Origin: an uncultured Porphyromonadaceae bacterium
Lineage (GTDB): Bacteria; Bacteroidota; Bacteroidia; Bacteroidales; Paludibacteraceae
Reading direction: 5' to 3'
Length of the DNA: 64,000 nt
Assembly (NCBI GenBank): GCA_949285425.1
Contig: CASEAJ010000109.1
Coordinates: 1 to 64,000 of the forward strand
A model generated the notes under the pieces. That model saw nothing but the letters and a program-made list of their open reading frames with translations, ran no database searches and was not told the DNA's origin. The position numbers and the translations under genes are program-made. This document shows, one piece after another, positions 53,948 through 63,091 of this stretch. Position 1 is the first letter of the stretch, and each line of letters opens with the position of its first letter.

Positions 53948-56900
53948 CTACCGCTTCAACAGCCGGACGGTGTGCACACCCGACTCTGTTGCTGCCGTGA
54001 GCAGGTAGGTGCCTTGAGGCAGACGGCTGAGATCCATCCGATGTTCCACGACATCGGCACAGACTTCATCGGCCATGAGCAGGCCGGTGAGTGAATGCAC
54101 ACAGACACGATGCATACGTTCGGAGATGCGCACCATCACGAAGTCTTCCGCCGGATTGGGGAAGAGGGTCGGCTTCCCGGCGGCCTCCACGCCCGCCACA
54201 CCCGATGGAGCGGCCTGCACCTTCACAGGAACCACATTCATTCCGTCTTCAAACTCAATCAGAGTAGGAACGGAGTTTTCCACCGTAGCGAACCCGGCCA
54301 AATAATCGCCCGGTGCCAGCAGTTCCACATTCTCATCGAAACTCAGCGGGACAGAGCTTCCTGCGGGCACTTCTACCTGCCGGAAAGGCCGGGTGTAATA
54401 TTTCGGATAGCCTTCAGCATCCACTATCAGGAAACACACATCGCCTTTGAAAGCACTTCCGCCCGCATTCTGCAGCACCGTGCTTGCCGTGAAGCCGGTG
54501 TTCTGGTAAATGACCGCCGGGATGACCGTCTCGTCAGACACAAGGTTCAGCCTGAGCGCACCGGCACTGGCTTCTATCATGACGTAAATGCCGGTGGTGC
54601 CTTGTTCGTCGTCCATCGGGATGAATTCATAATAGCCTCCTACTATCCGGGCATAGCTGAACACACACCGCCCGGTCGGGACACTGGCAGGCACGTTCCA
54701 CGTATAGGTGAAATTCTTCTTCTGCCCTTGCGCCAGGTCAATGGGTATGGCTTGTTGGTGATAGAGCGTTCCCTTTCCGTCCCACAACAGGGCATACACA
54801 TCGCCTTTGAAGGTCTGTCCGTCATTGCGCAAGGTGACGTTCATAGGGTAGTCGGTTTGTCGCACAAACGAGGCTGCCCATCCGCTTTCCGCCTCGACTA
54901 TTTCCAAGGCGGGTTCAGGTGTCGTACCATCCTCTACGGTGACGGGGAAAAACCTATTTCCGCTTTCCAAAGGCAGGAAATCGGTCAAATCATTGCCTTC
55001 CACCGTGGCAAATGCAAATATATAATTGCCCGCGGGCACTTTTCCTTGCAGATTACCGGTGATTTGCAACGGAGTTTCTCCACCGGCGGGAACGGTGACC
55101 GACACATACGGATAGCTGTTGTACAGCAACGTCCGCCCTGTCTGGTCCAGCATCACAAGTACGACCTCTGCCGAGAATGTCCCCGTACCATTGTTTTTCA
55201 GCACCGTGCTTGCCGTGAAAGAGCCGCTTGCAGGAACGGTTTCGGGCAAGCGGGTCGAGGCTTCCACCAAATGCACAGCAGGCTTGTCGGGGTCAGAAGT
55301 TGTGTTTTCGGTGACGGTTATATATATGTCTTCGTCCTGCCCGGGGAACGGGGTGAAAAAGATTTTGTTTTCACTCGGCACCTTGTATTGGAACAGGTAA
55401 CGACCGGGCGGAACGTTTTCCGGCACACACCAATAGACTGGGAATGTGTTTTCCTCGCCTTTTTTCAAATCGACAAAAAAGAACTCCATGTAGACCGTCT
55501 TTTCGCTGCTTTCATCCGACAACACGGCAGCCGCCAGAAAATCGCTCACATCCTCCTCCCCATCGTTGCGCAGGACGGGGAACAAGGAATAAGATTCTCC
55601 GGGCTTGCACTCGGTCACGTATTCGCACTTGTCCTGTACAAGCGTCAAGCCGCCAATCTCCGTTTTCAAGTCCAGATTGACTACCGTATTCATGTCGTCA
55701 TCATAGGATATTGTTTGGTCTGCCACTCCGTCATTCATGACAACAACACGCAACGAGTACAATCCCCTGTCCAGCTCGCCGTTCAGGTGTCCGGTCAATA
55801 CTATCGGGGCTTCTCCGCCTGCCGGTACATTCACCGGGACTGACGGAGAGAAGTACACTTTATCATAATCGGTCATTGACTTCAATTCCAAGGCAAATTC
55901 GGCATTGAAGGGATCCGTGCCATCGTTGCGCAGAACAGAGGCATACGAAAACTCACCGACGGTAGCCAATCCTCTGTCATAGACAGTACGTTCTCGCAAC
56001 AGGTATAAGGCCGGGAGTTTCCAAACATCCGGAATGGTTTCCGGGCCATCGTAAGGCAACACTTCGCCTTCGCCCAGCGACTTGAATACAATCTTTATAT
56101 AAGCGACCTCACGATAACGCGGTCTGATATCGAACTTGCAGGACAGGCTCAACGGGGTAACCGCACCCCCTCCCGGCAACTGAACCGCCGTTGCGGGCGA
56201 CTCGCCATAGAGATTTCCGCTTCCATCCTCCAGACGCACACAAAGGCGGCCTTTGAAGTCGGCACCGGTGTTCTGTATCGCCGTGTTCAACATAAAATCA
56301 TCTTCATCATAGCGCAACTGCCCGGGCACGGGTGTCGTTTGGGCGGCCATCACTTTCCATGCGGGAGCTTCACCCTGAATTACCTCCAAGTCTAAAGCCG
56401 GATTGCCATTGTCAAACGGAATGGGGTCGTCAGCCTTCGTGTTGTAAACCAGGCTTATCAGGTAACGGCCCGGCTCAAGTGCCTTGCCCACATTGTCGGC
56501 AAGCGTAATGGTCTGCTGTCCGCCTGCGGGGATGGAGCAGACTTGCGGGTAGGGAGAATGAAACAGCACACGGCCTTCTGTGTCCGTATAACGCAGGTAA
56601 ATCTCCCCTTTGAAATCGTGCTTGTCCTTGTTTTCTATCACGGCGGTCAAGGTGAATTCTTCATACTGGCTGACTTTGTCCGGACATTCCAGACCCGAAC
56701 GCAGGACAAACAATTCACGGTAATCGAGTGGTCGCCCCGGCTGTGTGCCGCCGGAAACGGTGATGGTCCCGTCCTCCACATGTGCCATGACGGGCGGCAC
56801 GTTGTCGGGCACCTTCACCGGTTGCCAGCCGCTGCCGGCAGAGAAGGCAAACACCAGTTCGTAATCTCCATCGGGCAGGTCACCAGGGAAGTACAAACGC

Positions 56901-58327
56901 CAGTCAAGGTTTTCATAATAGTGGCTGGCTGTCGGAAGCTCAAACCGGCCGTTTAACGTAACGGAAGCCACCTGCGTGTCCGAAGTACCGTAAAACAGCA
57001 CTCCCAAATTGAAACCAACGTCATCCTTTGTCCATGTTTCCGTTCTTACAAGTTCCGTGGAGAGTGACAGGGCGCTGCCTTGCGACTGCGTGCCGTTCGC
57101 CACTATCAAACCGGGCGACACCAGGCGTACCTCCTCCGACGGCACTTGACCAAGGGAAGGCTGAACACCTGTAGCGATGCCTTGGTTACTATTATAACCG
57201 CCTTCGTAACCGCCTGTGCCCTGCCCGGCAGGTTCGAGGGCATGCAACAGGAAGTAGCCGTTATACAAACCGTTCCACCCCCAGTTGATGTGGAAATAGC
57301 CATCGGCATCATACCCGTCGCACACAAAGGCATGACCGCCTTCGGGAGCCTGTCCGCTATAATACACCGGACGTGCGGCATCCAGTTCATCGCGCACCAA
57401 CGTTTCCCACTCGCCGACGGAATAGCCTTCCCGCATGCGGAGCTTCATTCCGCCATCATATCCAAAATAACGGTATAAGGCCCGTATGGCGTTATGGTCG
57501 TATGCCGAGCTTTCATCAGCCCCATACCCCATTTCCACCGCCACACCGTAGTGATACATCAGCGTGGCCACCGCATCGGCCTGCGCCTGCGTATAGGAGA
57601 TGCCACCGTAATAGGGCCACATGTTGTCCCAGTCGTAGCGGGTCGAGCCGAAGTCGGCGGAGAGGGTCTGACCGTTCACCACATAGCTGTGCGAGCCGGT
57701 ACCCTGTACCGGGTGCTGCCAGTAGCGCATGATTTGCGTGGCCGCCGTGGCCACACAGCCGGCAGGTGCCCGTTTGCCGCCAATGAAAGGTGCCTGCCTG
57801 TTGAAGGGTTCGAGCTGCCCCCACACTATGTCGTCCAGCAGCGGCTCCACCTCTGCATCGGTTCGTACCTGTCTGGGCTGCAGACAGGTGGAAAATCCGT
57901 CGGGCGGAGTTAGCTTCATGCGGTTGACCGTGAGGCGGGCAGGGGCGTGTTGCAGCGCGTCGATTTGTACGGCATACTGCTCCAGCCACCAGCGCAGGTT
58001 GGGCGGGATGCTGTCTGCCATGAACGCACCCCGGCCGGCATAACCCAGCACGGGTTCGGCCCGGTCATCGCCCGACACGATGATGAAACCATTGCCCTTT
58101 CCCCGGTTGAACACATAGAAACGGTTGCTGCCGTCCGTCCGGGTATCCACATAAGCAGTAACCAGCGGTTCGCCTCCTTGAGCCGAAGACCGCAGCGAAG
58201 GCATGCCTGCCATGAAGTCCATCGCCACGCTCCGGGCAGCATCTTCATCGACCGGGGCAGACCACAACATCAGGACTCCCATGACAAGCCCTGCATACAC
58301 TGAAAGCAAAAATTTTTTCATAAGCAT
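53948..58327 (-). CDS. C10-family cysteine protease with seven Ig-like repeats, T9SS cargo
   Basis: Large (1459 aa) secreted protease of the streptopain/interpain family. After a signal peptide (about 1-24) comes a propeptide (about 25-135) and the C10 catalytic domain: Cys191 in AGCVATAATQIM and His332 in GGHAFVCDGYD, with HINWGWNG near the active site. It ends by about 400. At least seven Ig-like repeats follow (about 430-1380), each with a pattern such as FKGDVYALLWD or FSAEVVLVMLDQ followed by VPAGGETPL, a CARDB-like module set. The C-terminal domain is a canonical T9SS signal with FPNPAEDFVMV. A start at the third codon (58321) is also possible. Substrates are proteins; surface or secreted location is inferred. 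Confidence 0.92.
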   Translation of the reverse strand: MLMKKFLLSVYAGLVMGVLMLWSAPVDEDAARSVAMDFMAGMPSLRSSAQGGEPLVTAYVDTRTDGSNRFYVFNRGKGNGFIIVSGDDRAEPVLGYAGRGAFMADSIPPNLRWWLEQYAVQIDALQHAPARLTVNRMKLTPPDGFSTCLQPRQVRTDAEVEPLLDDIVWGQLEPFNRQAPFIGGKRAPAGCVATAATQIMRYWQHPVQGTGSHSYVVNGQTLSADFGSTRYDWDNMWPYYGGISYTQAQADAVATLMYHYGVAVEMGYGADESSAYDHNAIRALYRYFGYDGGMKLRMREGYSVGEWETLVRDELDAARPVYYSGQAPEGGHAFVCDGYDADGYFHINWGWNGLYNGYFLLHALEPAGQGTGGYEGGYNSNQGIATGVQPSLGQVPSEEVRLVSPGLIVANGTQSQGSALSLSTELVRTETWTKDDVGFNLGVLFYGTSDTQVASVTLNGRFELPTASHYYENLDWRLYFPGDLPDGDYELVFAFSAGSGWQPVKVPDNVPPVMAHVEDGTITVSGGTQPGRPLDYRELFVLRSGLECPDKVSQYEEFTLTAVIENKDKHDFKGEIYLRYTDTEGRVLFHSPYPQVCSIPAGGQQTITLADNVGKALEPGRYLISLVYNTKADDPIPFDNGNPALDLEVIQGEAPAWKVMAAQTTPVPGQLRYDEDDFMLNTAIQNTGADFKGRLCVRLEDGSGNLYGESPATAVQLPGGGAVTPLSLSCKFDIRPRYREVAYIKIVFKSLGEGEVLPYDGPETIPDVWKLPALYLLRERTVYDRGLATVGEFSYASVLRNDGTDPFNAEFALELKSMTDYDKVYFSPSVPVNVPAGGEAPIVLTGHLNGELDRGLYSLRVVVMNDGVADQTISYDDDMNTVVNLDLKTEIGGLTLVQDKCEYVTECKPGESYSLFPVLRNDGEEDVSDFLAAAVLSDESSEKTVYMEFFFVDLKKGEENTFPVYWCVPENVPPGRYLFQYKVPSENKIFFTPFPGQDEDIYITVTENTTSDPDKPAVHLVEASTRLPETVPASGSFTASTVLKNNGTGTFSAEVVLVMLDQTGRTLLYNSYPYVSVTVPAGGETPLQITGNLQGKVPAGNYIFAFATVEGNDLTDFLPLESGNRFFPVTVEDGTTPEPALEIVEAESGWAASFVRQTDYPMNVTLRNDGQTFKGDVYALLWDGKGTLYHQQAIPIDLAQGQKKNFTYTWNVPASVPTGRCVFSYARIVGGYYEFIPMDDEQGTTGIYVMIEASAGALRLNLVSDETVIPAVIYQNTGFTASTVLQNAGGSAFKGDVCFLIVDAEGYPKYYTRPFRQVEVPAGSSVPLSFDENVELLAPGDYLAGFATVENSVPTLIEFEDGMNVVPVKVQAAPSGVAGVEAAGKPTLFPNPAEDFVMVRISERMHRVCVHSLTGLLMADEVCADVVEHRMDLSRLPQGTYLLTAATESGVHTVRLLKR

Positions 58328-58343
58328 GTATCTTTACATATCA

Positions 58344-58368
58344 TTAACCCAAACCGGGTTTGGGTTAA
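58344..58368. promoter_or_regulatory. 25-bp dyad upstream of the C10 protease
   Basis: TTAACCCAAACC (58344-58355) and GGTTTGGGTTAA (58357-58368) are perfect 12-bp inverted arms around one base. It is 17 bp before the start codon, in the leader or overlapping the promoter. A repressor operator or leader hairpin is likely. Confidence 0.6.
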
Positions 58369-58647
58369 AAGCATTTTCTATTCAAGGGCTAAATTTATAA
58401 AGTTTGTACTGAATGCTAAAAAGTATAAATCACCCGATTGGCTGCAAACAGACGTCAATAAAACAATTTGACACGTCAATGAAACAAAAAGCAAATGCAT
58501 ACGGCCTATGAAGAGGAAATGAAAAAGCTGTTGAAAATTTGTGTTTGCATGTGAAATTTCTTTTGAAGGAGAGTCAAAATATAAATCCGCCTCGGCCCGG
58601 ACATGTAGCAAGGAAGCATGTCCGGCTGCGTGCCGTGCCGGTCGGGA

Positions 58648-58680
58648 TTCCGCAAGCAGGAAAATAAAATTCCGTACGCA
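58648..58680. repeat. Shared intergenic motif, copy 2
   Basis: TTCCGCAAGCAGGAAAATA (58648-58666) and AAAATTCCGTACGCA (58666-58680) lie end to end here, sharing one base. Both are present in the 10647-11132 gap, there 21 bp apart. The rest of the 58369-58779 gap holds no gene. Confidence 0.55.
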
Positions 58681-58779
58681 CATAATTTTTTTTCCTGCAT
58701 ACGGAAAAAACTTGCTGCCGGCACCGGGAAACAAGCATCAATCTGTCGGACAAACTCTTGTCGTTATGATAAATTCTAT

Positions 58780-58787
58780 TAAATTTG
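58780..58787 (+). promoter_or_regulatory. -7 promoter element of the phosphate symporter
   Basis: TAAATTTG matches TAnnTTTG, 26 bp before the start codon at 58814. Confidence 0.55.
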
Positions 58788-58813
58788 CAGCGAATTTATA
58801 ATCTCTTTTAACA

Positions 58814-60622
58814 ATGAACTATACCTTTTTCGATTTCCTTGCGCTTATCGGCTCGTTGGGATTGTTCCTTTACGGAATGAAAATCATGAGCGAAGGCTTG
58901 CAGAAAATGGCAGGCAACCGCCTGCGGTCCATCCTCACGGCCATGACCAAAAACCGCGTCATGGGAGTGTTCACCGGACTGCTGATTACGGCCCTCATCC
59001 AGTCATCGTCGGCCACCACGGTCATGGTAGTCAGCTTCGTCAACGCCGGCCTGCTCACCCTGATACAGTCCATCACCGTCATCATGGGAGCCAACATAGG
59101 CACCACGGTCACGGCCTGGCTCATTTCGCTGCTCGGTTTCAAGGTGAGCATAGTCGACTTCTCGATACCTTTGATGGCGGTGGCCATACCGTTCATATTT
59201 TCAGGAAAGAGCAAGCGCAAATCCATCGGTGAGTTCATCATGGGGTTTGCGCTTTTGTTTATCGGCCTGGACTGGCTGAAAAACAACATGCCCGACCTGC
59301 AAAGCAACCCCGAAATGCTGGAATTCCTGTCGCGCTACACGGATTCGGGATTCTGGTCGGTACTCATATTCCTCGGCGTGGGCACCCTCATGACCGTAGT
59401 GGTGCAGTCGTCGAGTGCCACCATGGCCATTACGCTCATCATGTGCGCCAAGGGCTGGATTCCGTTTGAACTGGGAGCCGCCATGGTGCTGGGCGAAAAC
59501 ATCGGAACGACCATCACGGCCAACATCGCCGCCATACCGGCCAACGTGTCGGCCAAGCGGGCCGCACTGGCGCACCTGGCCTTCAACGTGTTCGGCGTCA
59601 TCTGGATGCTGTGCATATTCTACCCGTTCACCCACCTGATTGCACACCTGGTGGAAAACCTCGGAGTGGGCGACCCGCACCAGCTGACCGCCTTCACCGC
59701 CGGACTGGACAAGGAAACGCTCTCGGCCATCTCATCGACCGGCGACACGGGCCTGACCGGCGAACAAATGGCGCTGAAAGAACAGTTCCTGCAATACCAG
59801 CTGGCCACTTCATACGGACTGTCGCTGTTCCACACCATGTTCAACATCATCAACACCTTCATCATGATATGGTTTGTGAAACTGATTGCCAAGGTGGTGT
59901 CGATAGCCATTCCGCAAAAGGAAACGGACGAAGAGTTCCAGTTGAAATACATTTCTACCGGCATGCTCTCCACCTCGGAACTGTCGCTGCTGCAGGCCCG
60001 CAAAGAAATCGTGGTGTACAGCGAACGCGCCGGACGTATGTTCAATCTGGTGAAAGAACTGTACACGGAGAACAATGAAAACGAATTCGTGAAAAAGTTC
60101 AGCCGGATACAGAAATACGAGAACATAAGCGACCGCATGGAAGTGGAAATAGCCGGCTACCTGACCAAAGTGGCCGAAGGACGCCTGAGTGAAAACGGGA
60201 AACACCGCCTGCAGGCCATGCTGCGTGTCGTTTCGGAAATAGAAAGCGTGGGCGACAGCTGCTTCAACCTGGCACGCACCATCATGCGCAAACGCGACGA
60301 CAAGGCAAACTACACGCCCGAAATGGACGGAAACGTGCAGCTCATGTTCGGACTCATGGAAAAGGCCCTGGCCGCCATGAAAAAGCAGCTCACGACCGAC
60401 CAGGAACCCCATTCGGACGAGTACAACCGTTCGGAAAACATTGAAAACGAAATAAACAACTTCCGCAACCAGCTCAAGCTGCAGAACCTGAACGATGTGA
60501 AGGAACAGAAATACGACTATCAGGCAAGCGTCACCTACATGGACATGATCAACGAATGTGAAAAAATGGGTGACTACATTATCAACGTAGTCGAAGCGCT
60601 GGACGAAGAATACTACAAGTAG
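58814..60622 (+). CDS. Na/phosphate symporter family protein with PhoU-like domain
   Basis: The 602-aa inner-membrane protein of the NptA/PNaS family imports phosphate with sodium. Two inverted repeat halves each carry the QSSSAT motif (63-68 and 198-203) and the GANIGTT/GENIGTT motif (from 92 and about 227). About eight membrane segments fill residues 5-365. The C-terminal part (about 390-600) is a soluble PhoU-like helical domain (ERAGRMFNLVKELYTE, ISDRMEVEIAGYLTKV, KMGDYIINVVEAL), typical of this branch. It is followed by the CTCCC-type inverted element, so probably a single-gene transcript. Confidence 0.92.
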   Translation: MNYTFFDFLALIGSLGLFLYGMKIMSEGLQKMAGNRLRSILTAMTKNRVMGVFTGLLITALIQSSSATTVMVVSFVNAGLLTLIQSITVIMGANIGTTVTAWLISLLGFKVSIVDFSIPLMAVAIPFIFSGKSKRKSIGEFIMGFALLFIGLDWLKNNMPDLQSNPEMLEFLSRYTDSGFWSVLIFLGVGTLMTVVVQSSSATMAITLIMCAKGWIPFELGAAMVLGENIGTTITANIAAIPANVSAKRAALAHLAFNVFGVIWMLCIFYPFTHLIAHLVENLGVGDPHQLTAFTAGLDKETLSAISSTGDTGLTGEQMALKEQFLQYQLATSYGLSLFHTMFNIINTFIMIWFVKLIAKVVSIAIPQKETDEEFQLKYISTGMLSTSELSLLQARKEIVVYSERAGRMFNLVKELYTENNENEFVKKFSRIQKYENISDRMEVEIAGYLTKVAEGRLSENGKHRLQAMLRVVSEIESVGDSCFNLARTIMRKRDDKANYTPEMDGNVQLMFGLMEKALAAMKKQLTTDQEPHSDEYNRSENIENEINNFRNQLKLQNLNDVKEQKYDYQASVTYMDMINECEKMGDYIINVVEALDEEYYK

Positions 60623-60654
60623 AGAAGTACATTATAAAAACAACCGCCCTCCCT

Positions 60655-60818
60655 GCCTCCCCCGAGGGAGCAGGGTTGTCTGGTTCCGTGTTTTGTTGTA
60701 AACGCCAAGACGCCAAGACACCAAGACGCGATGTCTGTTCCTTGCGTCTTGACGTCCAAAGAGAAAAACAACTTTATAAAACAAGGACCTGGCAACCCTG
60801 CTCCCTCGGGGGAGAGGC
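60655..60818. repeat. CTCCC-type inverted element with an octad-period core
   Basis: Outer arms 60655-60678 (GCCTCCCCCGAGGGAG, then CAGGGTTG) and 60793-60818 are inverted copies with one 2-bp indel; each also folds on itself. Inside, ACGCCAAG/ACGCCAAG/ACACCAAG (60702-60725) and CCTTGCGT/CTTGACGT (60740-60755) form inverted arms with an 8-bp period. It fills most of the gap between the phosphate and calcium transporters. No gene within. Confidence 0.65.
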
Positions 60819-60851
60819 ATAATGAGAGGGCCACATACAGTAAAGGAAAAA

Positions 60852-61835
60852 ATGGATTACATTCTTATTGTCATCGGCTTTGTAATGCTCATACTCGGAG
60901 CAAACTATCTGGTGGACGGAGCCGTGGGAGTGGCCCGGCGCTTCAACATCCCCAATCTGGTCATCGGACTGACCATCGTCGCGTTCGGCACCTCGGCGCC
61001 CGAACTGGTGGTGAACCTCATTGCGGCCTTCGACCCCAACACGACCGACATCGCCCTCACCAACATCATCGGCAGCAACATGATTAACACCTACATCATA
61101 CTGGGGGCAACGGCACTGGTATATCCCATCGCATCGCAGGTCAGCTCGCGCAAGTTCGACATACCGCTTGCGGCCGCAGGGCCGGCACTCATTTTCCTGC
61201 TGGTACTGCTCTCTCCGCAAAGCCGCATTGCCTGGGCAGGCGGACTAGTGCTGCTGGTGGTCTTCGCCTTTTTCATGTACGTCACCGTGCGCAAGGCCAA
61301 AACGCTCAAAGAAGTGCCCGAACTGGCAGAACTGGAGCCGGCAACCCTGCCGAAGACATGGCTCTCCATCCTGCTCATTGTCGGCGGACTTGCCATGCTG
61401 GTCGTGGGCGGACGGCTCATTGTCAATAGTGCCACCCGCATTGCACTCTCCCTGGGCGTAAGCCAAGCCGTCATCGGACTCACCATCGTGGCACTCGGTA
61501 CCTCGCTGCCCGAACTGGCCACCTCGGTTGTTGCAGCATTCAAAAAAAATTCCGACATTGCACTGGGAAATGTCATCGGATCGAACATATTCAACGTGTT
61601 CTTCGTATTGGGCATAAGCGCCACACTCCGTCCGCTTCCCGCCTACGAGAACATGAACATCGACCTGCTCGTCACCGCACTGGGAGGCGTTCTGGTGTGG
61701 GCATTCGTATCGACCAACCGGCGGTACGAAATAAAACGCTGGGAAGGACTGCTCTTCCTGGCCATGTACGGAGCATACCTGTGGTGGATGCTGATGGAGG
61801 CACAAAACCCGTTGGCGACAACCGGCTGCCTGTAG
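60852..61835 (+). CDS. Na/Ca exchanger (CaCA family)
   Basis: The 327-aa inner-membrane antiporter exchanges sodium or protons for calcium. The ATG at 60852 (MDYILIVIGF) begins directly with the first membrane helix; an in-frame ATG at 60822 lies inside the preceding inverted element and is unlikely. The two alpha repeats are clear: GTSAPE (46-51) and GTSLPE (216-221), with GSNMINT and GSNIFNV completing each. About ten membrane helices. The length is normal for YrbG-type proteins. The gene is 63 bp before argD and probably read with it, though the functions are unrelated. Confidence 0.93.
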   Translation: MDYILIVIGFVMLILGANYLVDGAVGVARRFNIPNLVIGLTIVAFGTSAPELVVNLIAAFDPNTTDIALTNIIGSNMINTYIILGATALVYPIASQVSSRKFDIPLAAAGPALIFLLVLLSPQSRIAWAGGLVLLVVFAFFMYVTVRKAKTLKEVPELAELEPATLPKTWLSILLIVGGLAMLVVGGRLIVNSATRIALSLGVSQAVIGLTIVALGTSLPELATSVVAAFKKNSDIALGNVIGSNIFNVFFVLGISATLRPLPAYENMNIDLLVTALGGVLVWAFVSTNRRYEIKRWEGLLFLAMYGAYLWWMLMEAQNPLATTGCL

Positions 61836-61855
61836 ACCGCCTCCCGCCACCAACG

Positions 61856-61882
61856 ACTCGTCACTAAACAACTCGTCACTAA
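61856..61882. repeat. Short direct repeat
   Basis: ACTCGTCACTAA occurs at 61856-61867 and 61871-61882, a 15-bp period. It lies in the leader of the aminotransferase gene. No role is evident. Confidence 0.5.
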
Positions 61883-61898
61883 TAAAACAAATACGATC

Positions 61899-63020
61899 AT
61901 GAAACTTTTTGATGTATATCCGCTCTTTGACGTTGAAGTGGTCAAAGGAAAAGGTTGTAAAATTTACGACAAGAACAACGTAGAATATCTTGACCTGTAC
62001 GGAGGGCATGCCGTCATCTCCATCGGACACACACATCCCTACTACGTGCAGAAAATGGAACAGCAGCTGGAGCGGCTGGTGTTCTACTCGAACTCCGTCA
62101 TCAACAGTCTGCAAATGGAAGTGGCGGAAAAACTGGGGAAACTCTCCGGCTACGAAGACTACTCGCTGTTCATGATCAACTCGGGAGCCGAAGCCAATGA
62201 AAACGCACTGAAGCTGGCATCGTTCCATACCGGCCGCAAAAAGGTCGTAGCGTTCAGCAAAAGCTTTCACGGCCGTACATCGGCTGCCGTGCGGGTAACC
62301 GACAACCCGAAAATCAAGGCTCCTGTCAATGAAAGCCTCAATGTGGAGTTCGTTTCGCTGAACGACATCGACGCCGTACGCAAAGCACTGCAAAACCGTG
62401 ACGTCTGCGCCGTCATCATTGAAGGCATACAGGGAGTAGGCGGCATACAGACTCCGCACGCCGATTTCCTGCAACAGCTGAGCGAAACCTGCCGCAACAC
62501 CGGAACCGTGCTGATACTCGACGAAATACAGTCGGGATATGGACGAAGCGGACGCTTCTTCGCACACCAGCACGCCGGCATCCGCCCCGACATCATTACA
62601 GTGGCCAAAGGCATGGGCAACGGATTCCCCGTGGCCGGCGTACTCATCAGCCCCGAATTCAAACCGGTATACGGCATGCTAGGGACCACCTTCGGAGGCA
62701 ACCACCTGGCCTGCGCCGCCGCATCGGCCGTGCTCGATGTCATGGAACAGGAACACCTGATAGCAAACGCCGCCGAAACCGGCTCGTATCTGCTGCAAGA
62801 ACTGAAAAAATTCGACAAAATAAAGGAAGTGCGCGGCTGCGGACTTATGATAGGCATTGAGTTTGACCAACCCATCAAGGAACTGCGCAACCGGCTGCTT
62901 TACGAAAAACATATATTCACCGGAGTGAGCGGAACGAACACCCTTCGCCTGCTGCCCCCGTTGTGTCTGACGAAAGCGGAAGCCGACCAGTTCCTCCAAG
63001 CCTTCAACGAAGTTCTGTGA
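61899..63020 (+). CDS. argD: Acetyl/succinyl-ornithine aminotransferase (class III PLP)
   Basis: The 373-aa PLP enzyme of arginine biosynthesis moves an amino group between N-acyl-ornithine and 2-oxoglutarate. Landmarks: NSGAEANENALKLA (PLP phosphate binding), SFHGRTSAAV, ILDEIQSGYGRSG with Asp208 for the pyridine nitrogen, and VAKGMGNG with Schiff-base Lys237. TTFGGNHLACAA is also conserved. Bacteroidales often use N-succinyl rather than N-acetyl intermediates, so the acyl group is open. No other arg gene lies in the window. It is 71 bp before the next gene on the same strand. Confidence 0.9.
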   Translation: MKLFDVYPLFDVEVVKGKGCKIYDKNNVEYLDLYGGHAVISIGHTHPYYVQKMEQQLERLVFYSNSVINSLQMEVAEKLGKLSGYEDYSLFMINSGAEANENALKLASFHTGRKKVVAFSKSFHGRTSAAVRVTDNPKIKAPVNESLNVEFVSLNDIDAVRKALQNRDVCAVIIEGIQGVGGIQTPHADFLQQLSETCRNTGTVLILDEIQSGYGRSGRFFAHQHAGIRPDIITVAKGMGNGFPVAGVLISPEFKPVYGMLGTTFGGNHLACAAASAVLDVMEQEHLIANAAETGSYLLQELKKFDKIKEVRGCGLMIGIEFDQPIKELRNRLLYEKHIFTGVSGTNTLRLLPPLCLTKAEADQFLQAFNEVL

Positions 63021-63091
63021 CCGGAAAGCCGGAACGCGCGGAAAAATTTCAGGAAACGACACACGTGTAACCCACAACTCAAAAAAAAAAC

